In this document: positions 44,147 to 51,093 of the stretch, piece by piece | How positions within the stretch are numbered: the first letter of the stretch is position 1 | Layout: each line of letters starts with the position of its first letter | NCBI RefSeq assembly: GCF_008370045.1 | Contig: NZ_VOBN01000033.1 | Coordinates: 1 to 51,093 of the forward strand | Source: Pseudomonas sp. ANT_J12 | Lineage (GTDB): Bacteria; Pseudomonadota; Gammaproteobacteria; Pseudomonadales; Pseudomonadaceae | Length of the DNA stretch: 51,093 nucleotides | Direction: 5' to 3' | The notes under the pieces: model-generated | The model's database searches: none | What the model was told of the DNA's origin: nothing | What the model saw: only the letters and a program-made list of their open reading frames with translations | Program-made: the position numbers and the translations under genes

Positions 44147-44710
44147 TTAAGTGCACACCATGTCCCGGCTTTGCGGGGTTGGGTAAGCATCCATAAGATT
44201 GACAAGCCTGGCGCCGCGATCTTCCGAGTTCCAGCCTATGAATTTGTCTCTTACACCAAGGTTGAAAACCGGATCACCGACCGCAATGATCCCCATTAGC
44301 TTCCCATTGCTTTGGTCCCAAACGAGATAACGCAAGCGCCTACCAAAACCGCTGGATACTGGGACGGACCATGACATCGAAGCGAGCCTAAAAAGGTCGC
44401 TTTGCCAAGTACCGGACGAAACCCTTTCCAATACTGGAGAGATTTTTTCGGGTTTTACATCCATTCCTGACGCAAAGTATTGCATCAGTTTTCCACCAGC
44501 CCTCGTAACGAAGTTCTCGCTGGCGATAAGGCGCTCCTCTCGCTGAGCGCTGTGCAACGTGCGGATCGCATCCTTGCTATTTCCCGGCGCGCGCAAAGCC
44601 CCTTCAGCGGTCTTAGTGAAGCCCAAAGAATGCAGGTGCTCGCGAAGCTTTCGCTTCAGGTTGGCTTCCCTGAGATTAACGCCAATAATGATTGCGTTGC
44701 CGTTTGGCAT
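44147..44710 (-). pseudogene. druA: Druantia-like DruA (DUF4338), 3'-truncated
   Basis: The frame starts with AGGAAG before ATG (MPNGNAIIIGVNLREANLKR) and holds R-Y-L-V-W-D-Q-S-N-G-K-L-M-G-I-I-A-V-G-D-P-V-F-N-L-G-V-R-D, the hallmark of DUF4338/DruA. After L-V-N-L-M-D-A-Y the sequence changes to an unrelated 11-residue tail and stops at the edge of IS66. Complete DruA proteins are considerably longer, so this is an N-terminal fragment of about 176 native residues. DruA belongs to the Druantia anti-phage system; the other subunits are absent here. Confidence 0.78.
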
Positions 44711-45140
44711 CTATTGCTTCCTGCGCAGTATTGATCCAGTTGAGCTTTTTTTAAACCGAGGGGATTGATACACAACACACAGCGAAACAAATGTGAGGAA
44801 CCAGCCAAACGGATGACGTCAGCATAACGCGTCGCAGCAGCGCCATAGGCCGGCCGAACAAATCAGCCGAACAAATCAAGGGGAGCTTTGCACCTGCCTT
44901 TTGGCAAGCTAAATAGGTGCGCTGTACATACTCGCCGGCAAATGCAGTGGCGGCGATCGTACATACACATTCAGTATTTATAAAGGCCGATTAGACGATG
45001 TGCCATCACCCCACCGCCATGAAGCGGGGAGAGGGAAGAGAGCGGCCGTGATTGCCATCGTCCCAGTCCACATTCGGGTTGCCAGCCGAGCAATTAGGTT
45101 CACGATAATTCATCAGAAGGGTTGCGTCGTAAATTTCGGT
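44711..45140. other. 430-bp gap; no supported gene
   Basis: Short frames only. A tandem direct repeat CCGAACAAATCA occurs twice near 44,855-44,880. The druA promoter must lie in the left part on the minus strand; no boxes are convincing. Confidence 0.4.
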
Positions 45141-45593
45141 TCACCCATACGTACGCAGATGCCGCTCCGCTGAAAAAATTATCTCAGCAATTTTAAGACC
45201 TCCGCACGTACTCTCGTGCTGAATGCTGTAGCACGCGCCCCCTTCGACTTTGTAGATGTAACCCGCCAAATTATTCGCATCCCCTTCCGCAAGGCTCACC
45301 TCTACAAGTGGCTCCATCACCCAGCTATTTTCGCCCCTCAGGTAGCCAGGAGACATGAGATAGGCTTGAGCAAACCAAGAGTGATCATCCAGTTCCAAAA
45401 GCATCCGCTGAAGTATCGGAACTGTCGGAATCATGAGCATGCTACCTACAATGTCGTCACCGTAGTCGCGCACCAGTTCCATGTAAAACCACGGAAAATG
45501 CATCTCGAGCTCAACATACTGCCAGTGCTGAACTCGCGCCCCCTCAAAAACGTGTTCTGGAAATAGCTGAGCATGACTATGCGTTTTAAACAC
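45141..45593 (-). CDS. Hypothetical 150-aa protein, divergent from an XRE regulator
   Basis: No family is recognised. The start is a GTG at 45,593, preceded at six bases by GGGGGGA, which is the only strong ribosome-binding site; the open frame continues upstream through the palindrome and the opposite gene, which cannot be coding. The protein is aromatic and acidic (W-Q-Y-V-E-L-E-M-H-F-P-W-F-Y-M-E-L) without signal or membrane segment. Sharing a palindromic promoter region with an XRE gene suggests it is the regulated partner. Confidence 0.6.
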   Translation of the reverse strand: MFKTHSHAQLFPEHVFEGARVQHWQYVELEMHFPWFYMELVRDYGDDIVGSMLMIPTVPILQRMLLELDDHSWFAQAYLMSPGYLRGENSWVMEPLVEVSLAEGDANNLAGYIYKVEGGACYSIQHESTCGGLKIAEIIFSAERHLRTYG

Positions 45594-45611
45594 GAAAAAT
45601 CCCCCCAAAAT

Positions 45612-45627
45612 ATTAACAATAGTTAAT
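45612..45627. promoter_or_regulatory. Palindromic operator candidate ATTAAC-N4-GTTAAT
   Basis: A perfect 6-4-6 inverted repeat 18 bp from the GTG of the hypothetical gene and 53 bp from the XRE start. Position and symmetry suit autoregulation by the XRE protein. Confidence 0.5.
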
Positions 45628-45680
45628 GGAGGTCTGGCGTTCAAGGCGGCTTCATCATTCCTTTTGCGGGGATGAGAAAA

Positions 45681-45947
45681 ATGGAGCTGAAACAAGCGTT
45701 TGGTATGGCCTTGAGAGAGATGAGAAAATCTCGTCATCTGAGTCAAGAAGACTTCGGAGGCTGTAGCAGCCAAACCTACCTTAGCCAACTGGAGGGTGGC
45801 GGAAAGGGCCCAACCCTTGAAAAGGTGGACGCACTAGCCTCCGTCATGGACGTTCATCCGTTGACGGTTCTGATGCGCTGCTACCTTCTGCTAGATGACA
45901 CTGCCACATTAGACTCTTTAATCACTCGCATTCGCGAAGAGGTATGA
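45681..45947 (+). CDS. XRE-family helix-turn-helix regulator
   Basis: An 88-aa Cro/C1-type protein: F-G-M-A-L-R-E-M-R-K-S-R-H-L-S-Q-E-D-F then Q-T-Y-L-S-Q-L-E-G-G as recognition helix and P-T-L-E-K-V-D-A-L-A. The ATG at 45,681 follows GGGGA by eight bases; an ATG three codons earlier is possible. It likely represses itself and the divergent gene through the palindrome at 45,612. Confidence 0.87.
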   Translation: MELKQAFGMALREMRKSRHLSQEDFGGCSSQTYLSQLEGGGKGPTLEKVDALASVMDVHPLTVLMRCYLLLDDTATLDSLITRIREEV

Positions 45948-46408
45948 GACGCCTCCCTCTGATCTGCTGGAAGCGAGCAGTACTGCTCCTGTCCCCATTT
46001 TCGACCGATGCTACGCCGGTAGCCCGGATTTCCATCGATAGGAATAGGACCTGATTTATAACCAGCCTTGCTTCGTTGCTGCTCGATATACCCAGCATAG
46101 ATTATGGTTTCAAAACTTCTTGAAATTTAATGCTTGCCGGAAGGAACACGTTACTGTGCTCAGGCTCACGGTACAGTAATCATCGATGCTGATGTGGCAA
46201 AGCAGGGTGAATGACCTGTAGCCGATGTACTATTCTCAAGAGGAGTCCGGGGTGCGGTAGCGGTTATTGGACCGGCGTATCTGACCCAAAGTATGAAGCG
46301 AAAGATACGCAAAGTGATTTTTTTCTGCTGTGCAGTATCTTCGTAGCTAGCACTACGTCAATTCTACGAATCCGATATTTTAATTATCGCTGATATGGAT
46401 GGGCCGAG
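45948..46408. other. 461-bp gap; no supported gene
   Basis: A 60-codon frame at 46,211-46,393 lacks a ribosome-binding site and family resemblance and is not called. No RNA gene or clear repeat is seen. Confidence 0.4.
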
Positions 46409-46633
46409 ATGACAATGCCATGCGAACGTACTCGTTCAGTAGTCCAAACACGCGATTTCTTGGAAGAGTTGTCCCATGATGAATCGCTACCCGAGCGCGT
46501 TAGACGCGACGCCCGCTTTCTCTTGCGCCATTACCCAACTAGGCATGACATGCTGTTAGCGGGAATTATTGAAGAGGGCGAAGATACTGCACTGATAGGG
46601 ACTCTTAGTCCTGTTTTCAGCTCTTCCTTTTAA
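46409..46633 (+). CDS. BPSL0761-family small protein
   Basis: A 74-aa protein starting M-T-M-P-x-E-R-T-R, followed by T-R-D-F-L-E-E-L and V-R-R-D-A-R-F-L-L-R-H-Y-P, the conserved pattern of the BPSL0761 family. This family of small proteins is common in pseudomonads and Burkholderia and has no known function. The ribosome-binding site is weak. It is followed by a hairpin at 46,664. Confidence 0.82.
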   Translation: MTMPCERTRSVVQTRDFLEELSHDESLPERVRRDARFLLRHYPTRHDMLLAGIIEEGEDTALIGTLSPVFSSSF

Positions 46634-46663
46634 GAACAAACTAACTCCCTTGATTTTACAGGC

Positions 46664-46691
46664 AAGCCATCCCGATATACCGGAATGGCTT
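46664..46691 (+). terminator. Hairpin after the BPSL0761 gene
   Basis: AAGCCATCCCG and CGGAATGGCTT pair with one mismatch around a 6-base loop, 31 bp past the stop codon. There is no T-run, so termination is only possible. Confidence 0.45.
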
Positions 46692-46765
46692 CAAGCGCAT
46701 TCGCGAGTTGCCCAATACGCCTGCAAAACTAGCCAAAGGTTGGCGAAATCCTAGGCCGAATCGAA

Positions 46766-47176
46766 TCAATTGATTCTATAAACATGACCCACTCCCGCTT
46801 CAAGTTTCCGAACACGCTCCCACAGCTGGAGATTTTGAGTCAGAACTTTATCACACAGCTCATTAGCCTTGACAAGTCTCACCTCTATTACTGCCAACTT
46901 AGCTTCCAGGTATGCAACCCTATCAGCATTTGAAGATTTGGGATTATTAGAAGACTCTTCTCGCAACGACTGTATTTTTGCTATTAATGGTAGGTGCAAT
47001 TTACGGCTTTTTTTGAGATAGCCAGGGTCGAAACCAGCTTCTCGGCTTACGGCGCCAGCAGTAAGCTTAGACAGGGGTAAACCAACGTGCTCCGCGAGGA
47101 AGGGTTTACCAACTACTAGGCGCTGCAATGCCTCCTCGCAAACAATCAATCCTTTACCTGTGGTTCTCTGTTTCAT
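46766..47176 (-). CDS. Small HTH/coiled-coil protein of a recombinase trio (TnpC/GmtX-like)
   Basis: A 136-aa protein. The N-terminal ~65 residues include L-T-A-G-A-V-S-R-E-A-G-F-D-P-G-Y-L-K-K-S, a winged or HTH-like element. Residues 80-128 are a heptad-rich coiled coil (Y-L-E-A-K-L-A-V-I-E-V-R-L). This layout matches the third protein of Tn554-type modules (TnpC, DUF6262) and, from memory, the third protein of gamma-mobile-trio elements. Its ATG overlaps the preceding stop by one base (TAATG). It probably binds DNA ends or orients recombination. Confidence 0.65.
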   Translation of the reverse strand: MKQRTTGKGLIVCEEALQRLVVGKPFLAEHVGLPLSKLTAGAVSREAGFDPGYLKKSRKLHLPLIAKIQSLREESSNNPKSSNADRVAYLEAKLAVIEVRLVKANELCDKVLTQNLQLWERVRKLEAGVGHVYRIN

Positions 47177-49275
47177 TATTGCAGTTCCACTAAGTCAATA
47201 AGGCGACTCTTGAAAGCAAGCATCCGCTCAACTTCACTTTTGACAATCTGATACTCCCCCGAACCTTCTGGATATAAAGTTAGCTCCTGAATCCCAGCTT
47301 CAATAGCAGCTACCAATTTGTCAGGTTTAATTACAGCTGCCTCGCAGGCAAGACATTCACTATAATCACCCAAAAGAAAGAAATCACAGCGACCTACCTT
47401 TGAACATCCACCAAGCAACGTTGAACGGTAGCTGATAGCTCCATCCTTGACACGCTGCAGGGTCTCGGCTCGAATATCTTCAATATGAATGACACCCGAC
47501 TCAAATCGCTGTTTCTGCTTTTGCACATATGAGCCAGTACCACCAAATAACGGCTCCTCGCTGAAAAGTAGATCAGCTATTAGTTGATTTGCGACAGACA
47601 TAGGCATAGCCATCTGAAACTCAAATGCGAAATGATTCGGCGGCAAAACAAATTCTTTTTTTTCAGGATCGTAATACCCAAAAACCGTACGAAGATTCTC
47701 AAAGTTATTTGCATAATATTGCGCCATCTGTATGGTCATATGCTTAAATTGGCTTCTCAGCGCGGGCAGCGAAATAAATCCGCTGCTGCTGCCATAGAAT
47801 GCGAGTGAGCGCCTGAACTGGTGACTAGTTAACGGCCATGAATTGCCAACCGAATATATTGACTCATTATAAAAGTCACGACCAGGATCACTCTGAGCCA
47901 GCTCTAGCAGGTCCTCTGCCTGAATCCTCAAACCGCGTAATGCACGCAACTGCGCACTTCGATTTTTAAACTGAGTAACATTAACCCCTAAAGATTTCCG
48001 ACTATAGCCTACGATTGAAGGACTAAGAAATAGTGGACAGTTAGCATCTGCATTAACTCCATATATACTTGCAAGTCCTCTACAGACTGCCTGAGCTACT
48101 TCAACTGCCTTGATGACCTCTACTGGCGCGTACCATGTACCTTCTTTTCTATAGCCTGTAAATTTTGTCGTACTTGATATCACCATTACGGTTAGGGGCT
48201 GATCGCGTACCAAACCGTGATCATCAATCACAGGTGGTCTAGAAATTTCCGACGAAAGACAGGAATAACACATCCGCATCACTTCCTGTTCGCGCATACC
48301 GGTATATAGATGAATTACAGTTTTCGCCAAATGCTGAATTTTAAGCAAAACTGTCTGAACATCTTTTTTAAAGTCGCATTGAAATTCATCAACTAACACT
48401 TTCTCTAGGCCGTGCTCTCGAAGCGCTTGCGCCATGTCGGGTCTATAGTTGGCTTTTCCACCAAGCTTGCGACCTTTCTGGTTGTGTAAATTAATCCCGT
48501 AATGCTCGTCAGAAAACGATTTGACGAAAGACTGATAAGATCCAACCCCTTCGTAAAGCTGATCTAGCAGATCCCCTACCACATTGATCAGATTCAAATA
48601 TATTCGCGTCGGTATCACGGGATACTGTTTAGACTCAGGCCTTCTAAGGTCAAAGCGGTTGGGATTCAATATGTCATACCCGATCCGCTCTCGGCCAACA
48701 CGCACTAACTGGGACAATAGTCCGGACAAAGCTGATCTATCTGTTCCTGAAAATTGTTCACGAATGACTGATGCCAGATAAACCGGAGTAGAAAAAATCT
48801 GTTGCAGAGACAGCACGCCGACAATTGGTTTTTGCTTCTGGGCGTAACCAAATTGCATCACCCCTCGAAGTATCCCCCAATACCTATACAGTGTCGCAAC
48901 ACTAAGTTTGCCGAGCCGCCCACCTCCACCAAAGTAGATCAGACAATACAACAGATATTTTGCCTCTTCAACCAGTGCGTTCTGTTCGTCATCCTGATTG
49001 TCAAATACGACAAAGGATATCCTGCTAATTTTATTAGCTGACAACCTATAAGGATTGAAATCCCAAACGCTCTGCCCATATATAGCAGTAGGCTGACCGT
49101 TTGCGCTACGACACAATACAAAATCAGCGCTAGGTTTAGAAATTTTTACCGGAGCATTATCTGGCTCACAAGTAACAGAAAAATTTCCGCTACCAAAAAG
49201 ACTACCTATCGACTCGACACCTCGTTTCAAAATACTACCCCTATCTGTTCGTAGCGACTCAAACGATTTTCCCAA
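47176..49275 (-). CDS. Large tyrosine recombinase (integrase), catalytically complete
   Basis: A 699-aa tyrosine-family recombinase, much longer than the usual 350-450. The catalytic set is visible: R328 (Y-T-G-M-R-E-Q-E), K371 (S-T-T-K-F-T-G), H485-x-x-R488 (S-H-Q-F-R-R), H512 and Y520 or Y521 (M-A-Q-Y-Y). The C-terminal ~150 residues hold a cysteine cluster (G-C-S-K-V-G-R-C and C-L-A-C), a possible zinc ribbon. It overlaps the upstream recombinase gene by 49 bp and the small third gene by 1 bp. It probably integrates and excises the island; whether it corresponds to GmtZ of gamma-mobile-trio systems needs a profile search. Confidence 0.82.
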   Translation of the reverse strand: MGKSFESLRTDRGSILKRGVESIGSLFGSGNFSVTCEPDNAPVKISKPSADFVLCRSANGQPTAIYGQSVWDFNPYRLSANKISRISFVVFDNQDDEQNALVEEAKYLLYCLIYFGGGGRLGKLSVATLYRYWGILRGVMQFGYAQKQKPIVGVLSLQQIFSTPVYLASVIREQFSGTDRSALSGLLSQLVRVGRERIGYDILNPNRFDLRRPESKQYPVIPTRIYLNLINVVGDLLDQLYEGVGSYQSFVKSFSDEHYGINLHNQKGRKLGGKANYRPDMAQALREHGLEKVLVDEFQCDFKKDVQTVLLKIQHLAKTVIHLYTGMREQEVMRMCYSCLSSEISRPPVIDDHGLVRDQPLTVMVISSTTKFTGYRKEGTWYAPVEVIKAVEVAQAVCRGLASIYGVNADANCPLFLSPSIVGYSRKSLGVNVTQFKNRSAQLRALRGLRIQAEDLLELAQSDPGRDFYNESIYSVGNSWPLTSHQFRRSLAFYGSSSGFISLPALRSQFKHMTIQMAQYYANNFENLRTVFGYYDPEKKEFVLPPNHFAFEFQMAMPMSVANQLIADLLFSEEPLFGGTGSYVQKQKQRFESGVIHIEDIRAETLQRVKDGAISYRSTLLGGCSKVGRCDFFLLGDYSECLACEAAVIKPDKLVAAIEAGIQELTLYPEGSGEYQIVKSEVERMLAFKSRLIDLVELQ

Positions 49276-50993
49276 AACGGGGTCAATATACCGTAGCTAC
49301 AAACTTTCTCTCTGACGATCTCGACCAATTGCAGAGTAGATACGGAGCGTTCACCAATCGCGCTAATTATAAAATTAATTCTTATCGACAAGTCCTTAAA
49401 CAGAGCATCAGCATGCCCTACGTCTGCGTTTATTTTCCGTACCGAATCAATTACATATTGCAAACTAAAGAGCTTATGCAAATCTTCTTCATCGGAATGA
49501 CATATATAATGCGAACAGTATAAGCAGCCATACTGTGTTCTACAGTTCGGTTCGATAAACGAAGTGCCCCAGCCCCCTAGGGCAGATGGTTGATTAAAGT
49601 CATCACAATGACCTGCCGCAGTTGAGATTCTATCGCCAGAAGAAGTCTCACTACGCTCACGAACTACATCTGCGGCATGGCGCACAGACTGCCAAAACAG
49701 ACTAAATTCCGTTTCCTGTTGCTCCCATGTAGCCTCAGCATAGGTAGACAGATTAACTGCTTCGGTGTGATTCAGCGACTTGGAAACTGTAGAAGGAGAT
49801 AAGCGAGCCGAATGCTGTACGTTGCTCTTGTGCTTTCGCATTTTTCGCGAAGATAGCTTTGGAACCTTAGGGTCTAAAAAGACGCCTGAAATAGACCCAT
49901 GAAATTTTTTCATCGTGCTCGACGCTGAAAACTCTTCAAAACTCTCATTGTTGCCTTGCGTACCTTTAGTCATAGCGAAGAATAAATTAGGCACCTCTTT
50001 CCCATTCAATATCCACTCGCGAAGTTTGAGGTACTGCCTTAGTAGCGGTAAACCGTTGTGTCGCCCGATGTTATATAAAGTAGTCTTCCCGCCAGCCCGA
50101 AACTTTATAGCTTTTAATTCTTTTTTCAGTGGTGACTTCTCAACCTCTATCGCCTCCTTATAGGTAAATTGAGAAAACTCGGTAGGTGAGGCACCTGTAA
50201 TCAGCAGAAAGAGTCCGGCGTAAGCTTTTGCAGCGAGAGCGCTCAGATATAATCGATGCCAATGACGATTATTTTCATTAGCCGCATTGACATTTTCTTG
50301 CGCCCGTAATACGGCACGATTTGAATCAAACCTAACCATAGTTTTTCGGTCTAGTTTTTTCTTCGCGGCCATATGTTCTTCCGGCGTCGCTACTCGCCGC
50401 TGAACGGGATTATAAATTGCCGGGGGTATTTTAAACGGCCCAATCGCTCCGTGATTTGATGGAAACATCACAACTTCATAATCCCTTATATTCACCACGC
50501 AAGGATAAGAGCTATTATTCAAAACAAAGTCACTGCAATGCTGCGCTATTGCCAAGAAAACGTCTTTATATAACTGCACATGAGCATCACTTGGCGTTGC
50601 AGAACCACTGGGAGCGAGTATTTTTACAACACCAGATAAAATATAGTGAAATGTATCAGGATATAATAACTCAATAATATTTACAGCCCCATCTTGATAT
50701 CCACTTGCAGTCAAGGGCTTGATCTCTCCAACCATTATTCGGTGATTGAGATAAGACGTAAAATCTCGGTACGCTTGCTGCGCATATACGTCACTTGCGA
50801 AAATCTCTTTATAACCATTATTATTTAACCATTCAATAAAATACTCCGAGCGATAGTTCCACGTCAGAATTGAAGACTCACGCATTACGGCGTAGCTCTC
50901 AAGCAGCATCATAATCAAATTGCGACGACTCTCAACAAATGAAGATTTAACTACTGGCGTCCCACAATCGTAAACGCTCCATGAACCCCACAC
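49227..50993 (-). CDS. Tyrosine recombinase-like partner protein, degenerate box I
   Basis: A 588-aa protein with a tyrosine-recombinase core in the middle. Box I reads I-T-G-A-S269-P where the catalytic arginine is expected; box II is R383-K-M-R386 in place of H-x-x-R; H409 (L-N-H-T-E-A-V) and Y418 (L-S-T-Y-A-E) are present. The C-terminus has a cysteine cluster (C-R-T-Q-Y-G-C-L-Y-C). It may be a non-catalytic or specialised subunit working with the downstream recombinase. The GTG start has AGGTGG about nine bases upstream; ATG codons near residue 28 are alternatives. It is the first gene of the trio. Confidence 0.75.
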   Translation of the reverse strand: MWGSWSVYDCGTPVVKSSFVESRRNLIMMLLESYAVMRESSILTWNYRSEYFIEWLNNNGYKEIFASDVYAQQAYRDFTSYLNHRIMVGEIKPLTASGYQDGAVNIIELLYPDTFHYILSGVVKILAPSGSATPSDAHVQLYKDVFLAIAQHCSDFVLNNSSYPCVVNIRDYEVVMFPSNHGAIGPFKIPPAIYNPVQRRVATPEEHMAAKKKLDRKTMVRFDSNRAVLRAQENVNAANENNRHWHRLYLSALAAKAYAGLFLLITGASPTEFSQFTYKEAIEVEKSPLKKELKAIKFRAGGKTTLYNIGRHNGLPLLRQYLKLREWILNGKEVPNLFFAMTKGTQGNNESFEEFSASSTMKKFHGSISGVFLDPKVPKLSSRKMRKHKSNVQHSARLSPSTVSKSLNHTEAVNLSTYAEATWEQQETEFSLFWQSVRHAADVVRERSETSSGDRISTAAGHCDDFNQPSALGGWGTSFIEPNCRTQYGCLYCSHYICHSDEEDLHKLFSLQYVIDSVRKINADVGHADALFKDLSIRINFIISAIGERSVSTLQLVEIVREKVCSYGILTPFWENRLSRYEQIGVVF

Positions 50994-51093
50994 TCAAAGT
51001 CACCACCTGATCCCAGACGCGGTGCCCCATATTTCTATACCTGTGGCACATAAATAGCTCACCTACCATTTTGCTGGCATAAAAATGCCACTG
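50994..51093. other. Upstream region of recombinase trio with palindrome
   Basis: TGGCAT (51,075-51,080) and ATGCCA (51,085-51,090) form a perfect inverted repeat around AAAA, 82 bp upstream of the GTG start. Tyrosine recombinases often bind such arms at their attachment site; the window ends before any flank can be compared. Confidence 0.35.

Noticed and set aside
45594..45788. Longer N-terminus for the 150-aa hypothetical protein
   Set aside because: The extension reads through the palindromic promoter region and overlaps the XRE coding region on the other strand; a strong ribosome-binding site marks the internal GTG.
46211..46393. Possible 60-aa gene
   Set aside because: No ribosome-binding site, no recognisable family, and the second half is low-complexity.

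Overview
The window looks like a Pseudomonas chromosome, most likely from the P. fluorescens group. The first 18.1 kb has GC-rich coding typical of pseudomonads, several REP/REPIN palindromes of the Pseudomonas type, and a set of ordinary housekeeping genes (TesB, RhlE-like helicase, YedA-like exporter, YciC, DUF2076, NYN protein, zinc metallopeptidases). This is inferred from sequence character; no species marker is present.

Layout. 1-18,110 is the conserved chromosome: MFS and DMT transporters, two tandem YpfJ-type metallopeptidases with an exported alpha/beta hydrolase, HAD/TesB, GNAT, a deacetylase-like hydrolase, a HI0933-type flavoprotein, a DEAD-box helicase, YedA-like, a Bro-N protein between two almost identical REPINs, a DnaQ-like exonuclease, NYN, DUF2076, YciC and an EEP-family protein. 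At about 18,180 a minus-strand gene is cut after its last ~25 codons and a broken IS21-family element begins. From there to the window end is accessory DNA.

18.2-27.1 kb is a conflict/defence stretch: an AT-rich 700-aa protein with a PD-(D/E)XK-type nuclease domain, then a three-gene overlapping operon encoding a caspase-like peptidase, a PEGA-like beta-domain plus helical protein, and a ComEC-type metallo-beta-lactamase. I cannot match that operon to a named system; it is the best candidate for an undescribed one. Next come broken type VI secretion pieces (frameshifted small membrane protein, frameshifted S-pyocin-like effector N-terminus, 5' part of vgrG).

27.1-44.1 kb is a nested mobile structure. 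A decayed IS66 element (tnpC internally deleted) has its tnpB split after codon 8 by a 15,530-bp element (28,231-43,760). That element has matching inverted ends, tandem 22-23-bp terminal repeats (five left, three right) resembling IS21-family ends, and an exact 6-bp target duplication (CCAGAT), but contains no recognisable transposase. Its cargo is a redox pathway: AraC regulator, zinc alcohol dehydrogenase, two exported GMC flavoproteins, WrbA, PhzF, LysR regulator, aldehyde dehydrogenase, an Old Yellow Enzyme with altered active-site residues, an exported SrpA-like catalase-family protein, a membrane-anchored ABM protein and an MscS channel with a cyclic-nucleotide-binding-like domain. The likely theme is oxidation of an alcohol or aldehyde, partly in the periplasm, with peroxide and quinone handling.

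44.1-51.1 kb holds a truncated Druantia-like druA, a small divergent XRE/hypothetical pair around a palindrome, a BPSL0761-family gene, and a translationally coupled minus-strand trio: two large tyrosine-recombinase-like proteins plus a small HTH/coiled-coil protein. This resembles Tn554-type or gamma-mobile-trio integration modules and probably marks one end of the island.
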